DNA of 64,000 bases, taken from the NCBI GenBank assembly GCA_934757825.1, contig CAKVLP010000001.1, positions 124,001 to 188,000 of the forward strand, read 5' to 3'. The notes beneath the pieces were generated by a model that saw only the letters and a list, made by a program, of their open reading frames with translations, had not been told where the DNA came from and did not search any database. Shown one piece after another: positions 52,802-62,100 of the stretch (position 1 is the stretch's first letter; each line of letters starts with the position of its first letter). The stretch comes from an uncultured Clostridia bacterium. GTDB lineage: Bacteria; Bacillota; Clostridia; Christensenellales; UBA1242. The position numbers and the translations under genes are program-made.

Positions 52802-52892
52802 GGAAGCGTACCGAAGTGGTCGTACCGGGACGCACTCGAAATGCGTTTGTCGAGCAATCGGCACGAGAGTTCGAATCTCTCCGCTTCCGCCA
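52802..52892 (+). tRNA. tRNA-Ser (anticodon CGA)
   Basis: A 91-base class II tRNA: acceptor GGAAGCG/CGCTTCC, anticodon stem ACGCA/TGCGT with loop CTCGAAA (anticodon CGA), a long variable arm, T-arm GAGAG/CTCTC, discriminator G and encoded CCA. It reads TCG codons. Confidence 0.96.
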
Positions 52893-52896
52893 AGTT

Positions 52897-52929
52897 AAAA
52901 AGGAAAGCACTGTTGACTTTCCTTTTTTT
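52897..52929 (+). terminator. Terminator after tRNA-Ser
   Basis: AAAAGGAAAG and CTTTCCTTTT stem followed by a T-run. Confidence 0.8.
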
Positions 52930-53053
52930 TGTTTATATGGGCTCGGCTTATACTTGGCACAATTATCCCGATAATAAGCTTCTTCGCATCGGTGCTAATT
53001 GTTGGATAAACCATTGAATTTTACAAAAATATTTTTTAATGGCGACTTTTGCT

Positions 53054-53081
53054 TTGTTAATTGGCGTAAATATATTACAAT
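53054..53081 (+). promoter_or_regulatory. Promoter of the GT8 gene
   Basis: TTGTTA (53054-53059), a 16-base spacer and TACAAT (53076-53081), 27 bases before the start codon. Confidence 0.5.
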
Positions 53082-53108
53082 ATTAAAAAATGACACGGAG
53101 TTAGACTA

Positions 53109-53963
53109 ATGATAAATATTTTATACGCTGGAAACTACAAAGTTTTTGATGGCTTAGTGCTATCGCTACTTTCAATGACAAAACACACAAAAGAACCACT
53201 TTCGGTGCAATTTTTGACAATGGATTTGCACGACATCGACCCAAGATTTATTCCGCTTAACGACTCCCACAAAAAATACATAGAAGACATTTTGCACCTA
53301 GCAAACAAAGATAGTAAGTTTGAACTTATTGATGTGACCGAGTTATTTAAAAGCACACTCATCAATAGCGTCAACATCAAAAGTTCGTTTACGCCCTATT
53401 CTATGTTGAGGCTTATCGCACACAAAATTCCAAACATTCCCGACAAGTTTATATATCTTGATACCGACACGCTCATCAACAACGACATCGCCGAACTTTA
53501 CAATATTGACATTTCGGACTATGAACTTGGCGTTGTTAAAGATGCTTACAACTGGACAGACATAAGGCGCTGGGGAAAGAAATACTTTAACGCTGGCGTG
53601 CTTTTGGTGAATATGAAACTTATTAAACAAAGCGGATTATTTGAGCGCGCAATGATAATGTGTCGCGACAAAAAGATGTTATATATGGACCAAGAAGCAC
53701 TAAACAGATGCTGTAAAAACAAAAAGATGTTGCCTTTGAAATTTAATTCCAAAAGCAAATGGTATCCTGAGATTGTTGTGCATCACTTCTGCGACGTAAG
53801 AGAAAGCAATTTGTTTTTGATAAGTAAAAAATGGTGGCACCGAATTAAACCTTGGGAAGTCGACTACGTAAAACGCAAAATGAGTGCCTACAACGACATT
53901 TTGGACGATTTTGTCGCAAGGAAATCAAAACCCGACTACCCTACGGTTGTGATAGAAAAATAA
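53109..53963 (+). CDS. Glycosyltransferase family 8 protein
   Basis: The 284-residue protein fits GT8: N-terminal ILYAGNYKVFDGLVLSLLSM, the DxD metal motif in FIYLDTDTLINNDI (D118-D120), KYFNAGVLLVNMKLI and MDQEALNRCC. The C-terminus has WWHRIKPWEVDY. Such enzymes transfer glucose or galactose to surface polysaccharides. The acceptor is unknown and no other glycan genes adjoin. An ACGGAG site supports the ATG. Confidence 0.92.
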   Translation: MINILYAGNYKVFDGLVLSLLSMTKHTKEPLSVQFLTMDLHDIDPRFIPLNDSHKKYIEDILHLANKDSKFELIDVTELFKSTLINSVNIKSSFTPYSMLRLIAHKIPNIPDKFIYLDTDTLINNDIAELYNIDISDYELGVVKDAYNWTDIRRWGKKYFNAGVLLVNMKLIKQSGLFERAMIMCRDKKMLYMDQEALNRCCKNKKMLPLKFNSKSKWYPEIVVHHFCDVRESNLFLISKKWWHRIKPWEVDYVKRKMSAYNDILDDFVARKSKPDYPTVVIEK

Positions 53964-54031
53964 AATAATTTTTATAGATTAGCCAATATTTTTTATAACA
54001 AATAAAATAAAGTAGTTTTATATATTGACTA

Positions 54032-54060
54032 TTGACCAGATATTAAAGTATTTATATAAT
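54032..54060 (+). promoter_or_regulatory. Promoter of a candidate small RNA
   Basis: TTGACC (54032-54037), a 17-base spacer and TATAAT (54055-54060), with no start codon before the terminator at 54111. Confidence 0.6.
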
Positions 54061-54066
54061 ATCATT

Positions 54067-54141
54067 CGTGATATAATACAGTAAAATTCAATAGGACATT
54101 AGGAAATAATAAAAGCAGTGAAAATTTCACTGCTTTTATTT
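54067..54141 (+). ncRNA. Candidate ~75-nt small RNA
   Basis: A strong promoter ends at 54060 and a perfect hairpin AAAAGCAGTGA/TCACTGCTTTT followed by T-rich sequence ends at about 54141. The space between has no ATG or usable reading frame. The hairpin could simply be the GT8 terminator, but a promoter facing it from 50 bases away is unexplained otherwise. Confidence 0.35.
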
Positions 54142-54210
54142 TTATACTTATATATATATCTATTAAATATATTCCCATTAAAAAATCAAAACCATATAGG
54201 TTTTGACATT

Positions 54211-54402
54211 TTATTGTAGTTTTGTGGCTTGTTGTATAAAGTTTATGTCACGAAGTAGATGTTCAACGTTGTCGTAAGCAACATTATATGCGCTTCCGTC
54301 CAACATAAAAATTTTAAGGTAGTAGGTTCTTCTTTTTTTGTCCACCTTAAAACTAACTAGGTTATTAACATTTATTACAATTCCGCCAATATCTAAAAGC
54401 AT
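54211..54402 (-). CDS. Small hypothetical protein
   Basis: The 63-residue protein (MLLDIGGIVINVNNLVSFKVDKKRRTYYLKIFMLDGSAYN...) has a GAGGG site 6 bases before the ATG. It looks like a short all-beta plus helix domain; its mid section resembles a PH-like fragment. I do not recognise the family. It is 100 bases upstream of greA's terminator on the same strand. Confidence 0.6.
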   Translation of the reverse strand: MLLDIGGIVINVNNLVSFKVDKKRRTYYLKIFMLDGSAYNVAYDNVEHLLRDINFIQQATKLQ

Positions 54403-54477
54403 TGTTCCCTCTTTGTTGCCTTAAATATTTTTAAGTATTATATCATAAGGTTTTTAAATTGTAAACCCCAAGAAAAA

Positions 54478-54507
54478 AACAAGAGGGTCATTTAAAACCC
54501 TCTTTTG
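54478..54507 (-). terminator. Terminator after greA
   Basis: CAAGAGGGT and ACCCTCTTTTG form a stem; the left flank is A-rich, giving T on the minus strand. Confidence 0.7.
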
Positions 54508-54514
54508 TAGTTTT

Positions 54515-54994
54515 TTAGTATTTAATGCTTACGATTTGAATGTGCATATCGGTGTTTGGGTCAGGAGTATCAACAGTAACTACATCGCCTTTTTTCTTAC
54601 CCATAAGCGCTTTTCCGATAGGACTTTCGTTGCTGATAAGACCTTTTGTTGGGTCACTATCATAACTTCCTGTGATTGTGAATGTGAAGTTTTGGTTAAA
54701 ATCCAAATCCTTAACCACGCAAACTGCGCCAATATTGATAACAGATGTATCAACCTTGCCTTTACCAATAATTTTGGCGTTTCGAAGGGTATTTTCTATT
54801 GTGATAATTTCCTGTTCCAAAATAGCCTCTTCTTCTCTGGCCGCGTCGTACTCACTATTCTCACTAATATCGCCATAACTACGTGCTTCCTTTATCTTAT
54901 TGGCAATATCTTCACGCCCATTGCCTTTAAGTTCGGCAAGCCTAGCTTTTAATTCTTCGTAATTTTCCTTAGTTAAATAGGTAGCATTTTCCAT
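54515..54994 (-). CDS. greA: Transcription elongation factor GreA
   Basis: GreA rescues backtracked RNA polymerase by stimulating transcript cleavage. The 159-residue protein has an N-terminal coiled coil carrying the catalytic acidic tip GDISENSEYDAA (D42, E45) and a C-terminal FKBP-like domain (FTFTITGSYDSDPTKGLISNESPIGKALMGKKKGD). Length is normal. AAGGAGG precedes the ATG. It is flanked by a terminator on its 3' side. Confidence 0.97.
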   Translation of the reverse strand: MENATYLTKENYEELKARLAELKGNGREDIANKIKEARSYGDISENSEYDAAREEEAILEQEIITIENTLRNAKIIGKGKVDTSVINIGAVCVVKDLDFNQNFTFTITGSYDSDPTKGLISNESPIGKALMGKKKGDVVTVDTPDPNTDMHIQIVSIKY

Positions 54995-55180
54995 ATTTAC
55001 AACCCTCCTTTGTCTTTAATTACGCAAGATTATATTATAATAAAAAAAGTTTGTCAATAAAAACTTTAACAATTACTAATATATTTTACTTTTAAAATTT
55101 TATTCTCAAAACCCGTATTTTTGTTGTTAATTTTTTCGTTTTGGGTTAATATATTTAAGTTGAAAAATAAAGGAAAAAAT

Positions 55181-55438
55181 ATGAATAGAATTTACGCAAA
55201 ACTCGTCACCGACAACAAGTTATGTGGCGATTATATATATGAATTACAGTCCGATTTTGTGATACACGATTTCTTTGAGTATATGGCTGACATTTGCGGA
55301 AAATTGGACGTTCCCGTGCCAATGATACTTGTAAAGCACATCAAAAACTTTTTGCTTTACAACAGCACAACTTTTAGAAAGGAAGATTTTGTGGAGTCAT
55401 TCCCTTACGACAAACTCGTTGTGGAAATTTACAACTAA
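55181..55438 (+). CDS. Small hypothetical protein
   Basis: The 85-residue soluble protein (MNRIYAKLVTDNKLCGDYIYELQSDF...) has an AAAGGA site before the ATG at 55181; the longer frame from 55121 adds a hydrophobic stretch without a ribosome binding site and is rejected. The pattern of hydrophobic and charged residues suggests a small alpha-beta domain. Family unknown. It may share transcription with the DUF378 gene 70 bases downstream. Confidence 0.65.
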   Translation: MNRIYAKLVTDNKLCGDYIYELQSDFVIHDFFEYMADICGKLDVPVPMILVKHIKNFLLYNSTTFRKEDFVESFPYDKLVVEIYN

Positions 55439-55508
55439 CAATCGCTAGCAATCTATGTATAATATCCTCTCAACTAACTCAAAATATAGTATATATAGGA
55501 GTGAAGAT

Positions 55509-56012
55509 ATGATTACATTGATTGCTTTTTTATTGCTTTTAATCGGCAGTGCCAACTGGCTAACAATCGGACTGTTGCAGTTTGATTTTGTTGCGGGCTT
55601 ATTTGGCTCACAGAGCAACATTTTCAGCCGAATTGTGTATGTTTTGATTGGCGTGGGCGCAATTGTCACCGTTATAAATCTAATTAAGCACAAAGGAAAA
55701 CTAACCTTTAATTTAAGAAGATTAAAACCAAAGCCCGACCCAAAACCAGTAGCAAGCGAGCAAAGTCAAGATATGGGGCCAGGTTTATACAACAACCCGC
55801 AAGTCTCCCCTAACGATTATCTAAACCAAGGGCAACCAATCAACAATCAGCCTAATTACCAAGCAAATCAAAACTTCCAAAACCCTCAATCTCAGGCTCC
55901 TCAATCGGAAATGCAAAACCAATATCAAAACACAGAGTTTTCTAAGGACCATTCGAAAAACTTACAAGAATTGTCCGCTAGACTCCGCGAAAAACAATCA
56001 AGAGGACAATAA
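55509..56012 (+). CDS. DUF378 membrane protein with Asn/Gln-rich tail
   Basis: The 167-residue protein has a DUF378 domain of two membrane segments (residues 1-58: LLLLIGSANWLTIGLLQFDFVAGLFG and IVYVLIGVGAIVTVINL), followed by a basic stretch and a long Asn/Gln/Pro-rich disordered tail (about 80-150), ending in a charged helix (HSKNLQELSARLREKQ). DUF378 proteins are usually about 75 residues, so the tail is an extension. TAGGAG lies before the ATG at 55509. It ends at a bidirectional terminator. Confidence 0.82.
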   Translation: MITLIAFLLLLIGSANWLTIGLLQFDFVAGLFGSQSNIFSRIVYVLIGVGAIVTVINLIKHKGKLTFNLRRLKPKPDPKPVASEQSQDMGPGLYNNPQVSPNDYLNQGQPINNQPNYQANQNFQNPQSQAPQSEMQNQYQNTEFSKDHSKNLQELSARLREKQSRGQ

Positions 56013-56090
56013 ATAAAGTAAATAATCAATAAATTGAATAAACAGTAAAATGATATAGGAAATAAATTAAATAAACAAATTGAATATAAA

Positions 56091-56123
56091 ATAAAAAAGC
56101 AAACTAAAATTAGTTTGCTTTTT
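56091..56123. terminator. Bidirectional terminator
   Basis: AAAGCAAACTA and TAGTTTGCTTT form a perfect stem flanked by A- and T-runs between the convergent DUF378 and giant surface protein genes. Confidence 0.88.
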
Positions 56124-56126
56124 TAT

Positions 56127-59100
56127 TTATTCAGCCTTTTTCCAAACAACTTTAATAATTATTTCATTATTAGATTTAGAAATATATGCTATGTAGTTGT
56201 ACGCGCCACCAGTTTTCAATTGATAACTACTGCCGTCCACGGTCACATAATTAGCCTCAAATTCGCTTAAATCCACCCCACGCTCTATCAATTTGTTGCG
56301 GAAGATTGCGACTATGTTGGATAGTGAATTGGTCACTCTTTCTGCAACTGTCATAGTGTATTCGAATTCCCCAAGTTCGTCTACTTTATCAAATTCCCCA
56401 AGTTCGTCTACTTTATCCGATGAAATTTTAACCGTAATTACTGGGACGAATATTGCATAGAAAGTTGTTTCGCCACTCATATTATACTCTAAGTTTTTAG
56501 GAGTGTCATTTACCCTTCTTACTGAGTCGCCGATATTGACATTTAAAGGTGTGACATCTGGCTTAGGCTTAAAATTCTCTAATGCGTTAAAATAAGTTCC
56601 GCTTGTGCTTAGTCCTACATCTGAGGCATCAGGCGTCAAATATGCAAACTGCCAACCCGAGAATATCTTCCCATATTCACTAGAAGTCATATCGCAGAAC
56701 GTGTTGTAATATACACTGCTACTTAGTGAGATGATTGAACCATTAAGAGAGATTGTGTCTTTATTAGCAAAACCAACTTTGGTGCTATCAATATGAGTTC
56801 GAGCCTTATAACTATCGGTTTCATATGTATTAAAGTCGCCCGTATAAGTGCCAGCGATGTCAGAATTAACAACATAATAGAAGTTGTATGTTTTGTTTAG
56901 TTCGTCCTTTGCTTCCCCGTTTTTAGTAGCCTTAGCCGAAACAGTAAGTTTTGTTTTGTTGTACTCCTGATATTTAATTACAACATCAAGTTCGTTTTCG
57001 TTGCCATGAGCATATGCTGCACCAATCGTTTTGTTAAAGTAATTATCAAAATTGGTGTCAGTTTTATCAACCCAATCCTCGCCAATGAAGAAGCCGATTA
57101 TGGAGTAATACACTGCACTTGAAACATCGTCCAAGTAGTAGTTATATTTTAGTCTAAGTTGGTCTAAAACCTTTTCAAATGTTGTGGCGTAATTTACATC
57201 AACTACTCCGCCGTCAACACCAGCCACATTTGTGTAAACATTAAGTTTTAGTGTTTTAAGTTTTATATTTGTAGTAGCGCTATACTCGTTACCTTCTACT
57301 TGTACACCAGCAACAGGCGATATACCAATAAGTTTGCCACTACAAGCAACCGCGTAGTTTGTGTCAGAAAGATATGAGTTATTATCATAATCTAATACGA
57401 ATAATGGCAAATTCGTATTGTTTTTAATTTTCAACACAATTTGACTATAATAATTATATCCGTCTTTTTTCCAACTGTTTTCGGTTTTGATTACACTATA
57501 ACTATAATTTACGCTTGCGTTTTCTTCAAGCCTTGTTCCGCCATTTGCACCCACTTCAACATCGGTGTTTAGGCTAAACACAATCGCGTCGTTACAGCCA
57601 GCGTTAATAATAACCACATCTCTTATGCCACTAACTTCTAGGTTATCTTCCGTCGCGTCGTCACCGAATGTGGACTTTATTAACCACTCTTCAAACCACT
57701 TATATTTGAATGCCTCAACGTCTTGTTTTGTTTTAGCGATATTGTCATTGACCGCATATCTATATCCACTCACTAGCAATTCGCCATAGGTGTAATAGGT
57801 CAATGGAGAAACTGCCTTGATAATCTTTGTTGGATCATCAGTAGCAGTAGCGCCAGGCGCCAAAACATTTTTAACTTCTTGATTACCATCAAAACTTATT
57901 GAACCATAAGTGATAAGTTTATAGAATGCTCTTAATTTTTCATCAGCATTTTCATCAACTTTACGTGTGTTAAAGTATGCACTAGCATAAGTCGAATTGT
58001 TGATGTTAAACCTATACTCAATGTACTTAGGAGCGAAACCTAAAACATAACTTAACGCTCCGTTCCAATTAGTTGTAAACTTCCAACTATTGTTGTTAAG
58101 TTTTGCCTCGGTCGAACCAGTAACCGAATTTAACACAAAGTCGCTTGAGTTGTAGTCGCTTGAATTGTAGTTGATAGAGATTTCGCTTTCAGCCACAACA
58201 CTGGTGATTGTGTAGTCGGTTGAAACAAGCGCATTGTATGTAATATACTCCTCTTTATAAGAAGTTATAAAGCCGTCTGTTTTCACAGCATTATATCTAA
58301 CTACCTGATAATTTCCAAAGTCGGTCTGAGTCGAGTCAACATATGTGTGCGATAGTTTTACATTGCCTGTAAGCAAGTTAAAGCCCACTTCTTCGTCAGC
58401 GGTCTCAACATTAAACTCATAACCCGAAGAAGAAGATGTGACAAAAGTGTATTTATTTAGATCAATAACATATGGAGTGCCAGATAGGTCAACTACCACC
58501 TTAACTCCATATCCCGTTCTAAGCGAAATCACCAATTCGGAAATATCAAAATTGTTGATATAATCGCAAGTTGAAGAAGTGTCAATTGTACCAACTTTTC
58601 TACCGTCTGATGACATTACTTTTATAATTGCAACGCCCGAATTTACAGCACTGCCAGTGTCAATATCATAGAACGAAAGGGAAAGTGTAAATTTGTATTT
58701 TTGCGATTCGTTTGGGTGTCCATTATTGGAGCCATAGTGGGTTCTGCCATCTGCGTCGCTAAACAATTTATCCCATTTTAGCGATACAATGCGCTCCACA
58801 TATTTTCCCCAACAAATTACATCTATTGTGCTCACCGTGGTTAGAGTCGCACTTCCAACAAGGATGTTTCCGTTAAATCTAAACTCTTTAAACTCGTAAT
58901 TTTCGGTAGGTTCGCAAATAATTCTACCTTTCACAACACCTTCATAACTTCTTACAACAATAACGTTGTATCCGTCTGCAGTATCAGGTGTAAGTGTATC
59001 GCCATAGTTAAAGGTGATTTTACCATCACTATAATTACCACCCACATAATTTTGCTCGACAATTTCACACATATTGCGGTCATAGGTTAGGACAACACTA

Positions 59101-62100
59101 AGTTGATTTGCCTCCCAACGCGCTTGCATTGTTAGTGCAAACGAAATTGTCAATGTGCTTTCCAATTGCTCATTAGTAAGCAATTGATTTAGCGTAACAA
59201 CTAGGCCCGAGATATCGGAAGTGTCAACCGCCTTAGGAGTTCCGTCTTTATCAGTTAGTTTTGCAAAAGATGTGCCGTTGTAATTTAGATAATAAGTATT
59301 TCCGCCGTAAACGTAGTACCAACCTTTAAACTCAAAACCTTCCCTACTAGGAATCGACGCAAGCGAAACTGTGTCACTTAATTTAACGTCGTTAAGGTTG
59401 TTTGGCATATTTGTAGCGGTGCCATTTGATGTAAACGCTACATTATATAGGTCGTCCCACACGCCAAACAAGTGCAGATTGCCGTTATCTTTGTTAAATG
59501 TGTAATTTAAGTCGGATATTTCAGTTAGGTTTGCCATATTAACTACACCATTTAAAACATCCGCCTCGTAATCACCCTTGTAATACAACCATTTTGTGAA
59601 TTCATAATTTCGTCCCGAGATTGTAACTGTGTTTTCAACAATAGCAAAATCCGATGTATTAAATGTGGCAGAATCGTTGTAATTGTAACTTGCGCTAGGG
59701 TTTATGCCTGTGCTACTCAATTCGCCCGCGTCAAACTCGCTAGCGTCAGGTCTATGGAACACAACGCTGAATGTCTTAAACTTAACACCAACAGAAATCA
59801 CAAGATTTTCGCCTTTTCCGCCAGAATATAGTGTTAACTCGTTGGTCATAACATTGAAGTTAGCATAGTCTAACTGCCCTTCTGGGAACACACTCACGCC
59901 GTTTACAAGGATTTTGTTTAGTTCAAAATAATCGGAATTAGGAGAAATGTTGAATTTCAAAACTTTTCTATATAGTTGTTCGGTCGAGACAGAACTTTGA
60001 TCTGTTTTTATTTCAGTTTCGCCTATTGTAGCAATTGTTACTGAGTCTTTTAAATTATCAAACAACTCATTAAGCGCGCCGCTTGCTTGCTCAGTAGGGA
60101 TTAGCACAACGCTCACACCAAACGACTGTCTTTCAACAACCACTTTTATGTCAATGTTGTAGATTGCTTCCCAAATAACAAGTTTTGTGCCGTTTTGCGT
60201 AATAACTATTCCGCACGCATCCGCAAACTTGCTAAGGTCAGAGTAGGTTTCACTAGAAATGTCGTTGTAGGTTAGGATAATCTTATTTAAACTAAATCCT
60301 TTTGCAAGCGTGTAATCAAACTCGACTTTTGCGCCAGTTGTGAACGTAGAAGAATAGGAGGCGTTTTTAAGGGTTGGATCATAATAAGTAGTAAACGTGT
60401 CGGATTTGCTTGTAAGGGCTGAAATCGTGACAACATTAACATCTTGAAGATTACAACCGCTTGTTTCGCTCAAATCTTCAACGTTAATCTTTAATGTGCT
60501 ATTGCCAGTGACTGCTACGCCTTGAATGGTGGCGTTTTGGGTCACTATAAATTCGCTAAATTCACTGCCATCTTTTAGCCATTTGCTAAACTCATAACTG
60601 CCTAGCATAGTCAAAGTGATAGTCGTGCTTGTTACACCCACAAGGTCACCATTATCGTCAAGTGCGTATCTGCCAGTTAACATACTTAGTGTGTTTCCAT
60701 TTGCGGTCACCGTACTTCCAATTGGCACATAGAACACTTTGCTATCTTGCCCTTCGACTTGCGATTTTTTATCCTCGCCAGCCACTGTGATTTGCACCGA
60801 GTTTACATAGCAAATGCCGTTAAGTTTTATAACAGTATTTTTACTTGTAACGTTGGATGTGTTTTTGATAAGGTCAGATATATTAAATGTAACACTATTT
60901 CCAACAGTCGTTGAAACAAATCTTAGTAGCACCTCCTGCCCTGCACTATTTTGCCCAATTATCTTGTATCCGCCAAAAGTTTTGCCGGTTGGAGTAGTAT
61001 AGGTTTTTAGTACAATTTCGTTTGTTTCGGCTAGTTCGGTCGGAGTGGAACTCTCCATAAGCGTGCCATCAAAATAGTAATCAACACTAAATGTCCTAGC
61101 GTCTAGTACAATATTGATTACTGGTGCTAGCGAAACATTATATCCCTCCAAAACACTAGCGTTAATGGTTTGCGTTCCGTTAGATGTTCCGCTTAAAATT
61201 AGGGATTTTACATAATAATATGCACTGTTTAGATTTACAACCACTTTTATTTTAGCACCGCTTGGGATAGTTCCGCTTGTTGTGGCAAGCCCAGTTTTTA
61301 GCACTTTAAAGGTCACTGTTTCCAGTAGTGTATATTGATAATTGTTTTCATAGTAAACATCAACGCTAACATCGTTAATTTTGTCAACAAGCGATGTGGC
61401 AAGTTGAAGTTTTAGCCTTACTTCGCTACAAGGTTTTAGCATAAAGTAAATTGTAGCATTTTTGTTTGCCCGATACGTAATCGAAACTTCGCCGTTGTTA
61501 ATGCTAACCGAGAAGTTTAGGTCACTTGTGATGTCATGCATCATCTCGTTTAGAACGATTACTTCGGAAGAGGCATTTCTGCCAAGTTCGTAGCCGTCAA
61601 CCAAGTACAATTTAATGATGATTGCCTTGCCTGCTGTATCGTTGATACTAACTCTACTTACTTGGTTTTCATCTACTATAAAGTAGCCCCTAGATGTGTC
61701 AGCGATTTGATTTTTATACTCGTCCGCTAGTCCAATAGTAGTAGTTACGACACTTGCAGAAGGCTCGTTGGCTGTAACTGAAATGTATTCGGTCAAATTA
61801 GAAGATGCTGGCAATGCACTGCCCTTAGTATACTTACCAGTTGTTGTATCGTACACGCATCTATACCAGCCGTCAGTCAACTTGAACGCTTCATAGCCTT
61901 GTTTTATCTTTCTCTCGATTGTGACAACTGCTTTAACTGGGTCGTAACCGTCGTAAGTAATCCCGCCATTGCCAAGTAAATATGCCTCAAACCTTAGTTG
62001 GTTGTTTTTGGTCTCAATTTTAGAGTTTTTAAGAACGCTAAATTCATAAATGCCCGAAACTATGTTGTAATAAACCTTGCCGTCCTCTGCGGTAATTTTG

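Noticed and set aside
52702..52893. Longer HAD protein beginning inside tRNA-Ser
   Set aside because: The extension reads the antisense of the tRNA; a good start with AAGGAA exists at 52701.
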